NCBI GenBank assembly: GCA_036898135.1
Contig: CM072525.1
Coordinates: 54,215,299 to 54,279,298, forward strand
DNA: 64,000 nucleotides
Direction: 5' to 3'
Source: Oncomelania hupensis
Lineage: Eukaryota; Mollusca; Gastropoda; Littorinimorpha; Pomatiopsidae
A model generated the notes under the pieces. It was not told the DNA's origin. It did no database searches and was given only the letters and a program-made list of their open reading frames with translations. Every line of letters begins with the position of its first letter. The stretch's first letter is position 1. The translations under genes were made by a program, and so were the position numbers. Shown piece after piece: positions 1 to 11,184 of this stretch.

Positions 1-604
1 TTAGGGAATCTAGGAGATGCGTATGACTGAGCGAGAGAGCTTATCTTTGACCGGTTGTTGAAAGCACGGAATTAGATCACAATTCCGTGGTTGAAAGGTT
101 TATTGATGCTTGTAATGACCGGTCGGAGTCGTGTCTCAAAGTGAGTGTTAGGGTTTTGTATGTAAGCCTGTGTGTGTATCTTTGGGGTGTAGGATAGGCC
201 TAGTGTGGGAACTGAGGGTTGGTGGTAGTTCGTTAGCGTAGGTTAGCATGAATGAACTGAATGCCGTGTACTGTGTGCCTGGGTTATTTTGAAATAAAGT
301 TGTATGTTTTATGGGGGTTAATAAAAGGGGGTTACATTCTTTATTAATTATTTTATTAAATTTTGTATGTGAAATTTGGTATGTGAATTTCTCTTGATTG
401 TTTGAGGTGCTTCCTTTTCAAACTTTTGAGTATTTTGGATAATTGGAATAAAAGTGTAGTTTTGATTCCCTCAGTTACTGACTGGTGTCAAGTTATTATG
501 TTTATGTTGTGATAGCTAATATTTCTTTTGCTCAGACTGCCTGTAGTCTGGAATCTATTAATTTACACTAAAGTTAGCGCACCTGCCCAAGGCAGTCTGT
601 GACA
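1..604. mobile_element. 3' end of an LTR-like element
   Basis: No open frame is visible. The segment ends in TGTGACA at 604, and the next base resumes a dispersed repeat at a point that is internal in its other copies (near 28830 and 46065). That makes 604 an insertion boundary. AATAAA-type signals at about 293 and 320 and the CA terminus fit a long terminal repeat, but the left end and target duplication are outside the window. Confidence 0.35.
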
Positions 605-1256
605 ATGATAGATATCAATGAGATACACATAAGATAAAGATAAGATAAAGGTCACTGGAGCAGGCCAAAGTCAGTTAGTATAGGTACTTTGAAGTGACCT
701 TGACCCTAAACTATGAAAGACCAAACTTGTATTTAGAGATGATAGATTGATCATTCATTTAAAAAAATGTTTGTTGACCTTGAAGGCCAAGGTCATTATA
801 GGTCTAGTAAAAACATACAAACGATAGGTAATTGTACAGTGGAATGGCTGTTTATTTAACCCACAGTACTGTATATAACAACGTGGGTTATTTTATTTGA
901 TTAGACATACATGAGAGATCACGTAAGGGTCAAGGCGATCCCAAGGTCAAGGTCGCTGAAGGTCAAGGTGATCCCAAGGTAACAGGGTGTTTTTTGGGGG
1001 GGCATAATTCAATTTTTGCTGTACTTCATTTCATATTTCATGAGCGTATTTGGAGCCAGATGCCAAGGTCATCTCAAGATCAAGAACACGGAAAGATCAA
1101 AGTCGGGTTTACTTTGTTGTTTAATGCTACTGAGTCATTTGGGTGGTTTTTTTTTTCTGGGCACTCATTTTCATGTTAAATATTGCAAGTTCCATAAGGA
1201 GGCATGCGAGTCCTATGGGCTTTGCTTTTCTATTTTTTTTTCCTTTTGTTGCTTAT
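605..1256 (+). repeat. Dispersed AGGTCA-rich repeat, copy 1
   Basis: Non-coding interspersed repeat, homologous to 28453-29240 and 45840-46340. Shared landmarks are the GATAGATATCA start, a CTAAACTATGA block and TTGAAGGCCAAGGTCA-like blocks. It carries seven AGGTCA/TGACCT hexamers, some back to back. A fragment of its right end recurs at 12895-12990. Left-truncated by the element ending at 604. Confidence 0.6.
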
Positions 1257-1894
1257 TCGGGAGTAGTAGCTAACTATCTGACTGCCTATCTCATATACAG
1301 CTTTGGAGTAGTAGCTAACTATCTGACTGCCTATCTCATATACAGCTTTGCAGTAGTAGCTAACTATCTGACTGCCTATCTCATATACAGCTCGGGAGTA
1401 GTAGCTAACTATCTGACTGCCTATCTCATATACAGCTTTGGAGTAGTAGCTAACTATCTGACTGCCTATCTCATATACAGCTCGGGAGTAGTAGCTAACT
1501 ATCTGACTGCCTATCTCATATACAGCTTTGGAGTAGTAGCTAACTATCTGACTGCCTATCTCATATACAGCTTTGGAGTAGTAGCTAACTATCTGACTGC
1601 CTATCTCATATACAGCTTTGGAGTAGTAGCTAACTATCTGACTGCCTATCTCATATACAGCTCGGGAGTAGTAGCTAACTATCTGACTGCCTATCTCATA
1701 TACAGCTTTGGAGTAGTAGCTAACTATCTGACTGCCTATCTCATATACAGCTTTGGAGTAGTAGCTAACTATCTGACTGCCTATCTCATATACAGCTCGG
1801 GAGTAGTAGCTAACTATCTGATTGCCTATCTCATATACAGCTCGGGAGTAGTAGCTAACTATCTGATTGCCTATCTCATATACAGCTCGGGAGT
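1257..1894 (+). repeat. 45-bp minisatellite, left part
   Basis: About 14 tandem copies of a 45-bp unit containing GAGTAGTAGCTAACTATCTG and CATATACAGCT, alternating TTTGG and TCGGG variants. Because 45 is a multiple of three it stays open as a hydrophobic 15-residue repeat, but nothing supports translation. The LTR element at 1895-7888 splits the array; it resumes at 7889. Confidence 0.95.
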
Positions 1895-3427
1895 TGTCAC
1901 GAACTGGCTAGCTTTAACTCTGCACATTTACTATTTAGCCTTGTGTAGTTTTTGTAATAGTACAGAGTTAGACTATTACACAGCAGCAATTAAATTACAC
2001 AGCAGACCACACACCGCGAGCCCCACCCACATCGCAGTGAGTCAGCACTTGAGCTTTGAATCGGACCGTTTTAACCAATCAGAAGCAGGCTCAGTGGGTA
2101 GAGCAGTTTGACTGTGTCAGATCTTAGCACAGTTTGAATCAGTCGTGTGTGAGACGAGGAAGAAGTAACATCTCCTTAGCTAGCAGAGAACTATCTTCAC
2201 TCATAGACCAGGAAGCAGGACTTAGAATCTCAGAATTCTATTCAGTCAACACGGGCCTGAACTTGTCAAACAGGTAAATGAACACCCTTCTGTTTCATCG
2301 TGATATATTTATATTATTGTTGAAATTATGTTTGAAGAATTTGCTATGCATAAATGTGAATTGTTAATCCGAATTTGCGTGACCATGTGGAAAGGCTGAA
2401 CACGTGGTGAAACACGACCGGTTGCGCCGCCATGTTGTATCCCGTACGGAACCACTGTTGTTTAACTTATATGTATGTTTGCAGACCAGTGGCTGTACCA
2501 CTGAATGTTTATATTATTATTAATTCTGTATGTGTATAGTTAGACACGATTGATATTTATGTATGTATAGGAATTTAGAGTTGAGATTCCAGTGGAACCC
2601 GGAAGTAGCAGAATGTTCGTCGCTTATGTATAGAGATGTGGAGCTATCACTGAGGGCTACTTGGCTTTCAGTGAGACGCTCTGCACAAACCGATTATTCA
2701 GGGTTGTGCAGAATTTCGTCTCTTATATTACAGACGAGCAGGCGAGCTATCCCGAGCTATCCCGAGCTATCCCCACTCCACAGAAACGACCAGTTGGTTG
2801 AGGAGACTCTACCGCACAAGACGGAAAGAGCTGCCTTGAAAGACACCCTGTCAGACCCCACAGCGTGGCAAGGGAACCCAACTACACAACTACAAAGGTG
2901 TACCAGAAGCTACCTCACAGAAGGACTTCGACCACACCATCAGAAAGTTAAGTGTAATCTCCGGAAGTGCACTTAAACTGATCATAACAGGACCACAGTA
3001 GTCCAACTCTTCAGAAACTGTAAAACGGACCACAGTAGTCCAAATCTACATGAAATACTATAGAAAGTGCCCGAGGAAGATATAACAGCTGCCTAGATTA
3101 TCAGCGATCGAACTATTAGCATTGAAAGAGACTTTTTAAGTTAGATTAGTACTTAGAGAATCTTGTATAGAGTAGAAGAAATAACTGTGTGATTTTAACT
3201 GTTATCAAGTGGCTGGACTACATATGATTCATAGCCGTGTGAAAGCTAGTGTGACAGTAATCTTTTACCATTTTTCTATCTATTTCTGTACCCCAACCTT
3301 AACACAGAACGAGCTAAACAAATAAATGTATTAAAGTAATTCATAGGGTGACCTACTAGCAGTTCCCACCGAATAAACGTGAGGGTCCATAATTCCATTG
3401 TGCAGAGCCCATAAACCCCACGTGACA
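1895..3427 (+). repeat. 5' LTR
   Basis: 1533 bp, beginning TGTCACGAAC and ending CACGTGACA. Relative to the 3' LTR it keeps about 8 bp near 2060 and about 23 bp near 2925; otherwise the two are almost identical. A short internal direct repeat (GAGCTATCCC) lies near 2750. The 137-codon open frame at 2563-2976 is conserved in the other LTR only because the LTRs are copies. Confidence 0.93.
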
Positions 3428-3434
3428 CTTTAAT

Positions 3435-3452
3435 TGGCGAGCCTAGCTAGGA
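3435..3452 (+). other. Putative tRNA primer-binding site
   Basis: TGGCGAGCCTAGCTAGGA begins 7 bp after the 5' LTR end. Gypsy primer sites start with TGG, complementary to a tRNA CCA tail, and lie just inside the LTR. The primer tRNA was not identified. Confidence 0.5.
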
Positions 3453-3796
3453 TCTGTGGATAATAGGAATTGGGTATAACCGGATCTAAGTACAATAAAA
3501 TTAGATAACAGTAGGAGTAGTAGAATAACTTAGAATAGTGGTAACAAGGACTAATCAGTTTGGGTGCACTATTCTTTAGTTAAAAACTTTTTTGCTTCAA
3601 ATATTTTTGTGCCTGTATGTTGCATTGTTCTTTTGCAGGTTTTGCTTAAGTAACTGTTGTATGCCATTTGACTTTTGTTTTATTCTATTATTGATTACGA
3701 ATTTTATGGTCTTTGCATTGTTGTTATTGACTTGCAATATTGCTAGTGTTTTGGTATTCCACGTGATTCAGAGGTTGTTCATAGACACGTTTGGCA

Positions 3797-4290
3797 ATGT
3801 CGGACCCAGTGGCCTTGAGATTGCGCTTCAAGGAACTAGGAGAAGCTTTACACTTAGCAGGGGCAGACCTAATTGCGTATATCAATGCAGAGGTAGAGAA
3901 ACAGGAAGCTAAGGCAGAGAGAGCAGCAGAGAGAGAGGCGAAGAAACTTGAAGCAGAACAGAGAAAAGCAGAACTAGAAGCAGAGCAGAAGAAATTAGAG
4001 GCAGAGAGAGAAACGAGGAAATTAGAATTAGAAGCAGAGCAGAAGAAATTAGAAGCAGAGCAGAAGAAATTAGAAGCAGAGCAGAAGAAATTAGAATTAG
4101 AAGGAGAAAGCATGGAGACCAATGCAGTAGAGTATCCCCTGCACTCCAAAGAAACCTACAAAGACGTGATACTCAACGGAGACCTAGCCGCTAAACAGCA
4201 ACAGCAAGTACTACAGGTCATTCGACAACATCAGACTGTGCTAACAGACCGACCAGGGAGGACAGACCTCGTCGAAGTAACCTTAACGGT
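3797..4290 (+). pseudogene. Gag-like N-terminus fused to pre-RT linker
   Basis: The ATG at 3797 opens a frame starting MSDPVALRLRFKELGEAL. A strongly charged coiled coil follows (about residues 33-105) built on degenerate EAEQKKL heptads, which are themselves a small tandem repeat at 3950-4100. From about residue 112 the sequence (LNGDLAAKQQ...DRPGRTDLVE) matches the stretch that precedes reverse transcriptase in gypsy polyproteins. No zinc knuckle or aspartic protease motif is visible. After about 4290 the reading passes into sequence belonging to the frame upstream of integrase, which suggests a deletion junction that removed protease-RT sequence. Similarity to gag is by position and general character only. 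Confidence 0.6.
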
Positions 4291-4292
4291 GA

Positions 4293-5630
4293 CCGACCCA
4301 ACCACCCCAGCCCGAGGTCGCTCCGAATCCAGGACTCGAAGAGATCAAAACAGCACAGAAAGAAGACACCTCGATAGCGAAGTGCTTCCAGAAGCTACCC
4401 AAGGCGCACACACCCCCGCACAAGGGAGACTTCTACATGGAAGAGGGAGTTCTACATCGACAAGGAGATGGAGATCACACCCAACTAGTACTACCAGCCA
4501 CCCTTCGAGCCCAAGTACTAGAATTAGGCCACAGCATGCCACTCAGCGGACACATGGGAATTGGAGCCACAGTGCAGAGAATCAGCGCACACTACTATTG
4601 GCCAGGAATCACGGAGGATGTCAAGCGCTACGTGAAATCTTGCCACCAATGTCAACGATATTCCCCGCGACATCACACCGTACCAGTTACCTTAGGACCA
4701 TCGGTAGTAGTCGGCGTGCCATTCCAGCAAGTCTCAGTAGACATAGTAGGACCACTGCCCATGACCAAGAAGCGGAACAGATTTCTACTCACACTCGTCG
4801 ACGCATGTACGATGTGGTGCGAAGCAGTCCCGTTGCCAGCGATCGACACCAAGAAGATCGCAGATGCACTCATCGCCATCTTTACCAGAGTCGGATTCCC
4901 GGACAGCATTAGAACGGACAACGGATCTCAGTTCACCGGCCGCCTGATGCAAGACGTGTTCGAGTTGATACAAGTTCATCACATTCGCACACCACCATAC
5001 CACCCAGCCAGCAACGGACAAGTAGAAAGACTGAATGGAACCCTTCTCACCATACTCAGGAAAGTCGCAGACGACAATCCAGAAGCGTGGGACACCTACG
5101 TGAATGCGGCACTGTTCGCATACAGAGAAACGCCCCATGCAGCCACAGGCTACACCCCGTCAACCTTGCTATTCGGCAGACCTCTAGCAGGACCGCTAGA
5201 AGCCCTACGCAGAAGTTGGACGGAGGCCAAGATAGACGACACACCAAGAGGTGCCACCAAGTACGTCGCAGACCTGCAGGAAACCCTCAAAGCAACGTGG
5301 AAGAAAGCTGGTGAAGCACTGAAGAAGGCAAGAGCCCGTCAGGCGAAGTACTACAACCGCCACGCGAAGGACCGAGAACTGCAAGTCGGCGATCAAGTGC
5401 TACTCTTACTTCCAAGTGGAACCAACAAGCTGGACATCGCTTGGAGAGGACCGTACCGGGTGACTGCCAAGAAATCCAAGACAGTCTACCAAGTAGAGGT
5501 AAACGGGAGAACCCGTTACCACCACATCAATCTCCTCAAGAAGTACACGGACCGACCAGCGACCCCCAGTACACACACATGGATGGCCATCGCCATCGCG
5601 GAAGAAGCTCATCCACAACTACAACAGCAC
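4293..5630 (+). pseudogene. Retrotransposon integrase
   Basis: Open from 4293; an internal ATG is at 4437. An HHCC zinc finger appears in order (H in LGHSMPLSGHMG, then CHQC at about 4642). The DDE core follows: D in VDIVGPLP, D in RTDNGSQF, and E in NGQVERLNGTL. A C-terminal GPYRV/HHINLLKKY domain typical of gypsy integrases ends near 5550. Integrase inserts the cDNA into host DNA. The catalytic residues are all present, but no complete upstream polyprotein frame delivers it. Downstream the frame runs into the RNase H segment in the wrong frame. Confidence 0.88.
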
Positions 5631-5634
5631 CGCC

Positions 5635-6219
5635 GTGCCACTGACAAATGGAACCCGGAAAATCGCCCCGGACAAAGTTGTATGGACAGCCGAATGCGAG
5701 ACAGCATTCCAAACACTCAAGGACAGAATGACATCGGCGCCAGTACTCCCCCTACCCGATTTGACTCAGCCATTCGTTCTTCGCACCGACGCAAGCGACT
5801 TAGGCCTCGGAGCAGTACTGCTACAGCGCGACCCCAAGAATGCGGAGACGCTATTCCCCGTCGCCTACGCCAGCAGAAAATTGAGACCCGCCGAGACCCA
5901 CTACGCCACGTCGGAGAAAGAATGTCTTGGACTAGTCTGGGCCATACAGAAATTCCAACTCTACCTGTATGGGACCCACTTCACAGTTCAGGTGGACCAT
6001 CAACCACTATCGTTCCTGGCAGCCTCCAAGTCTTTGAACTCTCGCCTGATGCGATGGGCACTCACCCTTCAGGCATACTCATTCCAAATCGAGTACATCC
6101 CCGGCAAGGAAAACCACGGAGCCGACTACCTCAGTCGCCATCTCGTGGAGGACACAGCAGCTGTCGCCCACCCAACACAACTAAGGGCCACAGCACCAGA
6201 ATTCGTCCCCGCCCAGTAA
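5635..6219 (+). pseudogene. RNase H domain of gypsy RT, displaced downstream of integrase
   Basis: The frame reads PLTNGTRK...VVWTAECETAFQTLK, the connection region that normally follows the RT thumb. It continues with RTDASDLGLGAVL, YASRKL, ATSEKECLGLVWA and VDHQPLSFL and ends YIPGKENHGADYLSRH, all signatures of Ty3-type RNase H. The stop is at 6217-6219. In standard gypsy order this domain precedes integrase. Here it follows it in another frame, and the RT palm is absent. Gmr1-type elements have integrase before RT, but the linker sequence around 4290 points to rearrangement of a standard element instead. Confidence 0.88.
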
Positions 6220-6386
6220 TACCCTGTCACTAGTGTCCATAGCTACCTGGCACAGCATTGCAGCTCAGGTAGAGCAACTTAATTAGTTTGTAAATAGGAC
6301 CCTAGGATAGTGCAGTGTTAAACTAGGCTCTGAAGTAGAAAAAGGTCGAATCCAGTAGTCATCGCCTTTTTTCAGTTGAGGGAGCC

Positions 6387-7888
6387 TGTCACGAACTGGC
6401 TAGCTTTAACTCTGCACATTTACTATTTAGCCTTGTGTAGTTTTTGTAATAGTACAGAGTTAGACTATTACACAGCAGCAATTAAATTACACAGCAGACC
6501 ACACACCGCGAGCCCCACCCACATCGCAGTGAGTCAGCACTTGAGCTTTGAGTTTTAACCAATCAGAAGCAGGCTCAGTGGGTAGAGCAGTTTGACTGTG
6601 TCAGATCTTAGCACAGTTTGAATCAGTCGTGTGTGAGACGAGGAAGAAGTAACATCTCCTTAGCTAGCAGAGAACTATCTTCACTCATAGACCAGGAAGC
6701 AGGACTTAGAATCTCAGAATTCTATTCAGTCAACACGGGCCTGAACTTGTCAAACAGGTAAATGAACACCCTTCTGTTTCATCGTGATATATTTATATTA
6801 TTGTTGAAATTATGTTTGAAGAATTTGCTATGCATAAATGTGAATTGTTAATCCGAATTTGCGTGACCATGTGGAAAGGCCGAACACGTGGTGAAACACG
6901 ACCGGTTGCGCCGCCATGTTGTATCCCGTACGGAACCACTGTTGTTTAACTTATATGTATGTTTGCAGACCAGTGGCTGTACCACTGAATGTTTATATTA
7001 TTATTAATTCTGTATGTGTATAGTTAGACACGATTGATATTTATGTATGTATAGGAATTTAGAGTTGAGATTCCAGTGGAACCCGGAAGTAGCAGAATGT
7101 TCGACGCTTATGTATAGAGATGTGGAGCTATCACTGAGGGCTACTTGGCTTTCAGTGAGACGCTCTGCACAAACCGATTGTTCAGGGTTGTGCAGAATTT
7201 CGTCTCTTATATTACAGACGAGCAGGCGAGCTATCCCGAGCTATCCCGAGCTATCCCCACTCCACAGAAACGACCAGTTGGTTGAGGAGACTCTACCGCA
7301 CAAGACGGAAAGAGCTGCCTTGAAAGACACCCTGTCAGACCCCACAGCGTGGCAAGGGAACCCAACTACACAACTACAAAGGTGTACCAGAAGCTACCTC
7401 ACAGAAGGTTAAGTGTAATCTCCGGAAGTGCACTTAAACTGATCATAACAGGACCACAGTAGTCCAACTCTTCAGAAACTGTAAAACGGACCACAGTAGT
7501 CCAAATCTACATGAAATACTATAGAAAGTGCCCGAGGAAGATATAACAGCTGCCTAGATTATCAGCGATCGAACTATTAGCATTGAAAGAGACTTTTTAA
7601 GTTAGATTAGTACTTAGAGAATCTTGTATAGAGTAGGAGAAATAAATGTGTGATTTTAACTGTTATCAAGTGGCTGGACTACATATGATTCATAGCCGTG
7701 TGAAAGCTAGTGTGACAGTAATCTTTTACCATTTTTCTATCTATTTCTGTACCCCAACCTTAACACAGAACGAGCTAAACAAATAAATTTATTAAAGTAA
7801 TTCATAGGGTGACCTACTAGCAGTTCCCACCGAATAAACGTGAGGGTCCATAATTCCATTGTGCAGAGCCCATAAACCCCACGTGACA
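6387..7888 (+). repeat. 3' LTR
   Basis: 1502 bp, begins TGTCACGAAC and ends CACGTGACA, followed at once by the GGAGT target duplicate. A short purine-rich stretch (GTTGAGGGAG, 6375-6384) just before it is the candidate polypurine tract. Confidence 0.93.
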
Positions 7889-8205
7889 GGAGTAGTAGCT
7901 AACTATCTGACTGCCTATCTCATATACAGCTCGGGAGTAGTAGCTAACTATCTGACTGCCTATCTCATATACAGCTTGGGAGTAGTAGCTCTGACTGCCT
8001 ATCTCATATACAGCTCGGGAGTAGTAGCTAACAATCTGACTGCCTATCTCATATACAGCTCGGGAGTAGTAGCTAACTATCTGACTGCCTATCTCATATA
8101 CAGCTCGGGAGTAGTAGCTAACTATCTGACTGCCTATCTCATATACAGTTCGGGATTAGTAGCTAACTATCCTATCTGACTGCCTATCTCATATACAGCT
8201 CGGTC
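7889..8205 (+). repeat. 45-bp minisatellite, right part
   Basis: About seven further copies of the unit seen at 1257-1894, with a shortened copy near 7980-8010 and a degraded last copy. It continues the array after the LTR insertion. Confidence 0.93.
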
Positions 8206-8717
8206 AGTGGTTTTCAGCCTCAGCACGTCGAGTCTGCGTTTTATAGCCTTGTTGTTGTTAATGTTGTATCAAATTTTATTCATCAGATTAACATAAGTTG
8301 TACTGATAAAAGCAATAGCCAAAGCAATTCGGCGTCAAAGAGGCGGGACTAACTTGCCTTGTCCACAGGCCAAAAACCAATGACGCCTGACAGGTGTGGG
8401 ATCGATCCAGCATCTGGGCGTTATGTATGTACGAATATTAGTTACTTTCAACTCTGGCAACGTCTCGGAGGTTTCCTCTGGGTACTCCGGTTTGCTCTCC
8501 CAGCAAAAATTTAAAAAACACAACTAATATTAGGTTGCGTTTGAGCGCACTACATGCTGCGACTACGCCTACCCCAGGGGAGGCGGCCCAGAATTTACCA
8601 ATAAAAATGGACAATAAAGTGTTACCAAAAGTTGTGAAAGCCAACAACAGTACAGACATTTTGTAGTAAGCATTACATTATAATAATATCAACATTATTT
8701 ATTTACAATAATGAGAA
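8206..8717. other. Intergenic or intronic stretch, nothing recognised
   Basis: No gene or known repeat was recognised. Short open frames on the minus strand (8335-8659) lack domain signals. Confidence 0.4.
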
Positions 8718-9123
8718 ACAATGGACAATTTAGCCAGAAAGATGGAGTATGCTGGTTAAACAATCATTTGTGGTGCCCCTACGACCTCCGAGTTACGGGA
8801 CAGGATAGGATAGGAGAAACAAGACAAGGGACTTTTAGCATTCAACATTTACAATAATGACAGTGGTGAAGAAACGGAAACTCCGATGATTTGGCCACGT
8901 CACCAGATCATAAGGCCTTGCAAAGACCATCCTGCAAGACACGGGGCAAGGTGCCAGAAGAAGAGAGAGACAGAAAAAGGGGTGAGAGGACGACATTCGA
9001 GAATGGACTTATTTGACACTGAGCGAAGCCGGGAGGGTTGCTGAGGACGAAGAAAGAGTACGCTGGTTAAACGATCAACTGTGGTGCCCCAACGACCTAT
9101 GAGTTATAGGATAGGACGGATCT
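8718..9123 (+). mobile_element. Two 3'-terminal fragments of an RTE-type LINE
   Basis: Two successive plus-strand copies (8730-8820 and 8858-9123) of the same 3' end. The second encodes the RT tail in broken frames (an FGHVT motif, an LAKTILQ motif, a REW.LTLSEA block). Both end in a GGATAGGA-type simple tail. The same end occurs at 12753-12900 and 48430-48678, which fixes the family limits. Confidence 0.75.
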
Positions 9124-10226
9124 GTCACTGCAGAGTTCAAGGTGGTGGTCATGGTGTTGACATCTACTTCACCAGCTCCCAAAATGAGTTGTGTGGCGCA
9201 TTTCCATCCTATTGTTGCTTGGAGAACTTCTGCCACTTCCCAGTCTTGTAGTTTTATCCAGGTCGAACTTCATCCTAGTGCATTTTGCTTTGTTTATTCT
9301 CCTCAAGTGAGCCGGAAAGCCAACATCACGAGATTGTGATGCTCCCCGCGGGGACTATGCTGAGTCCACACGTGTCTGTCCAGTTGTGGTACGCATCTTT
9401 GCCAACTTTGACATTCCAGTTGCCTTGCATCATGACTATGTCCTTCCTTGGCACTTGGTCAAGGATAGCTTGCAGATGCTCATAAAAATCCTCGACTTCG
9501 CTGTTGCCATAGTCTGATGTTGTGGGGTAGGCCTGGATGATGGTGATGTTGAAAGGGGCTGCTCTCAGACATATGGTAATGAGCCTACTGGAGACTGGGC
9601 GGCAATCCATAACAATGACTAGAATGTCTTTGTGAACCAAGAATCCCACGCTGTGTTTGTGCCTGTCATCTCTCCCGCTGAAATAAACCTTGTGGCTTTT
9701 GTCAGTTGTTGTTTCACCTAGGCCTTTCCAGCGCAGTTCGCTGATACCTAAAATGTTCCATCGATAGCCCATCTCGTGGGCCAGTTCATATAATTTTCTC
9801 TCCGCAGTTAGGGTCCCGAAATTCCAGGTTCCTGTGACAATGATGATGTCTTTCGTGCGAATCTTGCTAAGTGGTCCATCAGTAACCCACTACTCACCTC
9901 GTGCTCCTGGCCAACGACCGATCCGGTACGGAGTGAGCGGTTCTTTTCATCATGTGGTGTTGTCTTAGGCAAGAAAGACTTGGCGGGGCGCAATCCGCTC
10001 CAGGCTGTTCGCCACAGCCGAAATTCACGAGTACTGTTTGGCTCGCCTTGGACCCGAGCACATGGCCGTTGAATCTATAGTAACGTGAGTTTCCTCCGCC
10101 CTGGCCGGTGACTTCTGTGTAGAAGACATTCGCCCAGTGATGCCATGCTGACATCACCCCTGTTAGTCGCCTCTTACGACACGTCGGGAAACGTTGGGTC
10201 TATTCTATTCAGTGCCCGAACCCAGA
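9124..10226 (-). pseudogene. RTE-type LINE, 5' end with APE endonuclease, deleted
   Basis: On the minus strand a leader (about 10226-9870) precedes TGTWNFGTL at about 9830, then RWNILGISELRWKG and FLVHKDI, the N-terminal half of an apurinic-type endonuclease. Its role would be to nick target DNA for reverse transcription. The frame 9772-9326 is open for 148 codons but ends early. The following part (9345-9124) matches the endonuclease-RT linker of the copy at 57690-58020, so the endonuclease C-terminus is deleted. Bacterial-style exonuclease annotations or 'craniofacial development protein 2' are common mislabels for this domain. Confidence 0.8.
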
Positions 10227-11030
10227 TGACCAGCACTAACGACGTTATGTGTAACTATCTGTCTGATGTCCAGCATTAGCGATGATGTGTAACTATCTGT
10301 CTGATGTCCAGCATTAGCGATGTGATGTGTAACTATCTGTCTGATTTCCAGCATTAGCGATGTGATGTGTAACTATCTGTCTAATGTCCAGCATTAGCGA
10401 TGTGATGTGTAACTATCTGTCTGATGTCCAGCATTAGCGATGTGATGTGTAACTATCTGTCTGATGTCCAACATTAGCGATGTGATGTGATGCCAGCACT
10501 AACGATTTGATGTATATCGAACTGATGTCCAGCAATAACGACGTGAGGTGTAACTGGTCGCCAGCAATAACGATATGTTTAACTCTTTATCTGATGTCCA
10601 GTAATAACGATATGATGCGTAACTATCTATCTGATGGCCAGCATTAACGATGTGATGTTTAACTATGTATTTGATGTCCAGCAATAACGATGTGATGTGT
10701 AACTATCTCACGGCCAGCAATAACGATGTGATGTTTAACTATGTATTTGATGTCCAGCAATACCGATGTGATGTGTAACTATCTGACGGCCAGCAATAAC
10801 GACGTGATGTGTAACTATCTATCTGATGGCCAGCAATAACGACATGATGTATGACTATCTGATGTCCAGCAATAACGATGTGATGTGTAACTATCTATCT
10901 GCTGGCTAGAATAACGACGTGATGTATAACTATCTGATGGCCAGCAATAACGATTTGATGTGTAACTATCTCATGGCCAGCAATAAAGATGTAATGTGTA
11001 ACTATCTCATGGCCAGCAAAAACGATGTGA
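10227..11030 (+). repeat. ~40-bp minisatellite before exon 1
   Basis: About 20 copies of a unit containing GATGTGTAACTATCTGTCTG and CCAGCAATAACGATG, increasingly divergent to the right. The last partial unit (GATGTGATGTGCAG) is the acceptor of exon 1 itself. Confidence 0.93.
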
Positions 11031-11037
11031 TGTGCAG

Positions 11038-11184
11038 ATCCAGGACCAGGCCGAGTGGGAGCCAAGTGTAGGTCACCTGCTGACTCTAACACTACCTGCG
11101 ACTCCAACAGTACATGTGACGGCGCCAGCAAGATGTGTCTTTGTCCCGAGAGTTACGTCGCTAACGTGGACATCAATCAATGCA
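11038..11184 (+). CDS. Cysteine-rich (EB/EGF-like) module, exon 1 of those visible
   Basis: Acceptor GATGTGCAG ends at 11037 and donor GTCAGT starts at 11185. The exon is 147 bp, phase 1 at both ends, so it can be inserted or skipped without a frameshift. The 48 whole codons contain six cysteines spaced C-X9-C-X5-C-X6-C-X-C-X12-C (GAKCRSPADS...CLCPESYV...NQC), the pattern of secreted or ectodomain EB/EGF-like modules. There are two N-x-S/T sites (NTT, NST). The joining codon with exon 2 is ACA. The gene is not identified. No RNA evidence is available, but coding character, borders and shared phase with six other exons agree. Confidence 0.78.

Larger units (their letters stand above)
1895..7888 (+). 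mobile_element. Ty3/gypsy LTR retrotransposon, internally rearranged
   Basis: A 5994-bp element with TGTCAC...GTGACA long terminal repeats and a 5-bp target duplication GGAGT at 1890-1894 and 7889-7893. It sits in the 45-bp minisatellite. The interior (3428-6386, only 2959 bp) has a primer-binding-site-like sequence, a gag-like start, a pre-RT linker, integrase and then RNase H. The reverse transcriptase palm region (YxDD) is missing, so the copy cannot be autonomous. The LTRs differ by six substitutions and two short indels by eye, indicating a recent insertion. Confidence 0.93.

Noticed and set aside
1143..2111. 322-codon frame with 15-residue hydrophobic repeats
   Set aside because: Product of the 45-bp minisatellite; it runs straight into an LTR and has no supported start.
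2563..2976. 137-codon gene repeated at 7047
   Set aside because: Both lie inside the two LTRs; similarity is due to LTR identity and no protein family matches.
9326..9772. Host 'craniofacial development protein 2' gene
   Set aside because: The sequence is the endonuclease of an RTE-type LINE, repeated in damaged form at 57-60 kb and 63 kb.
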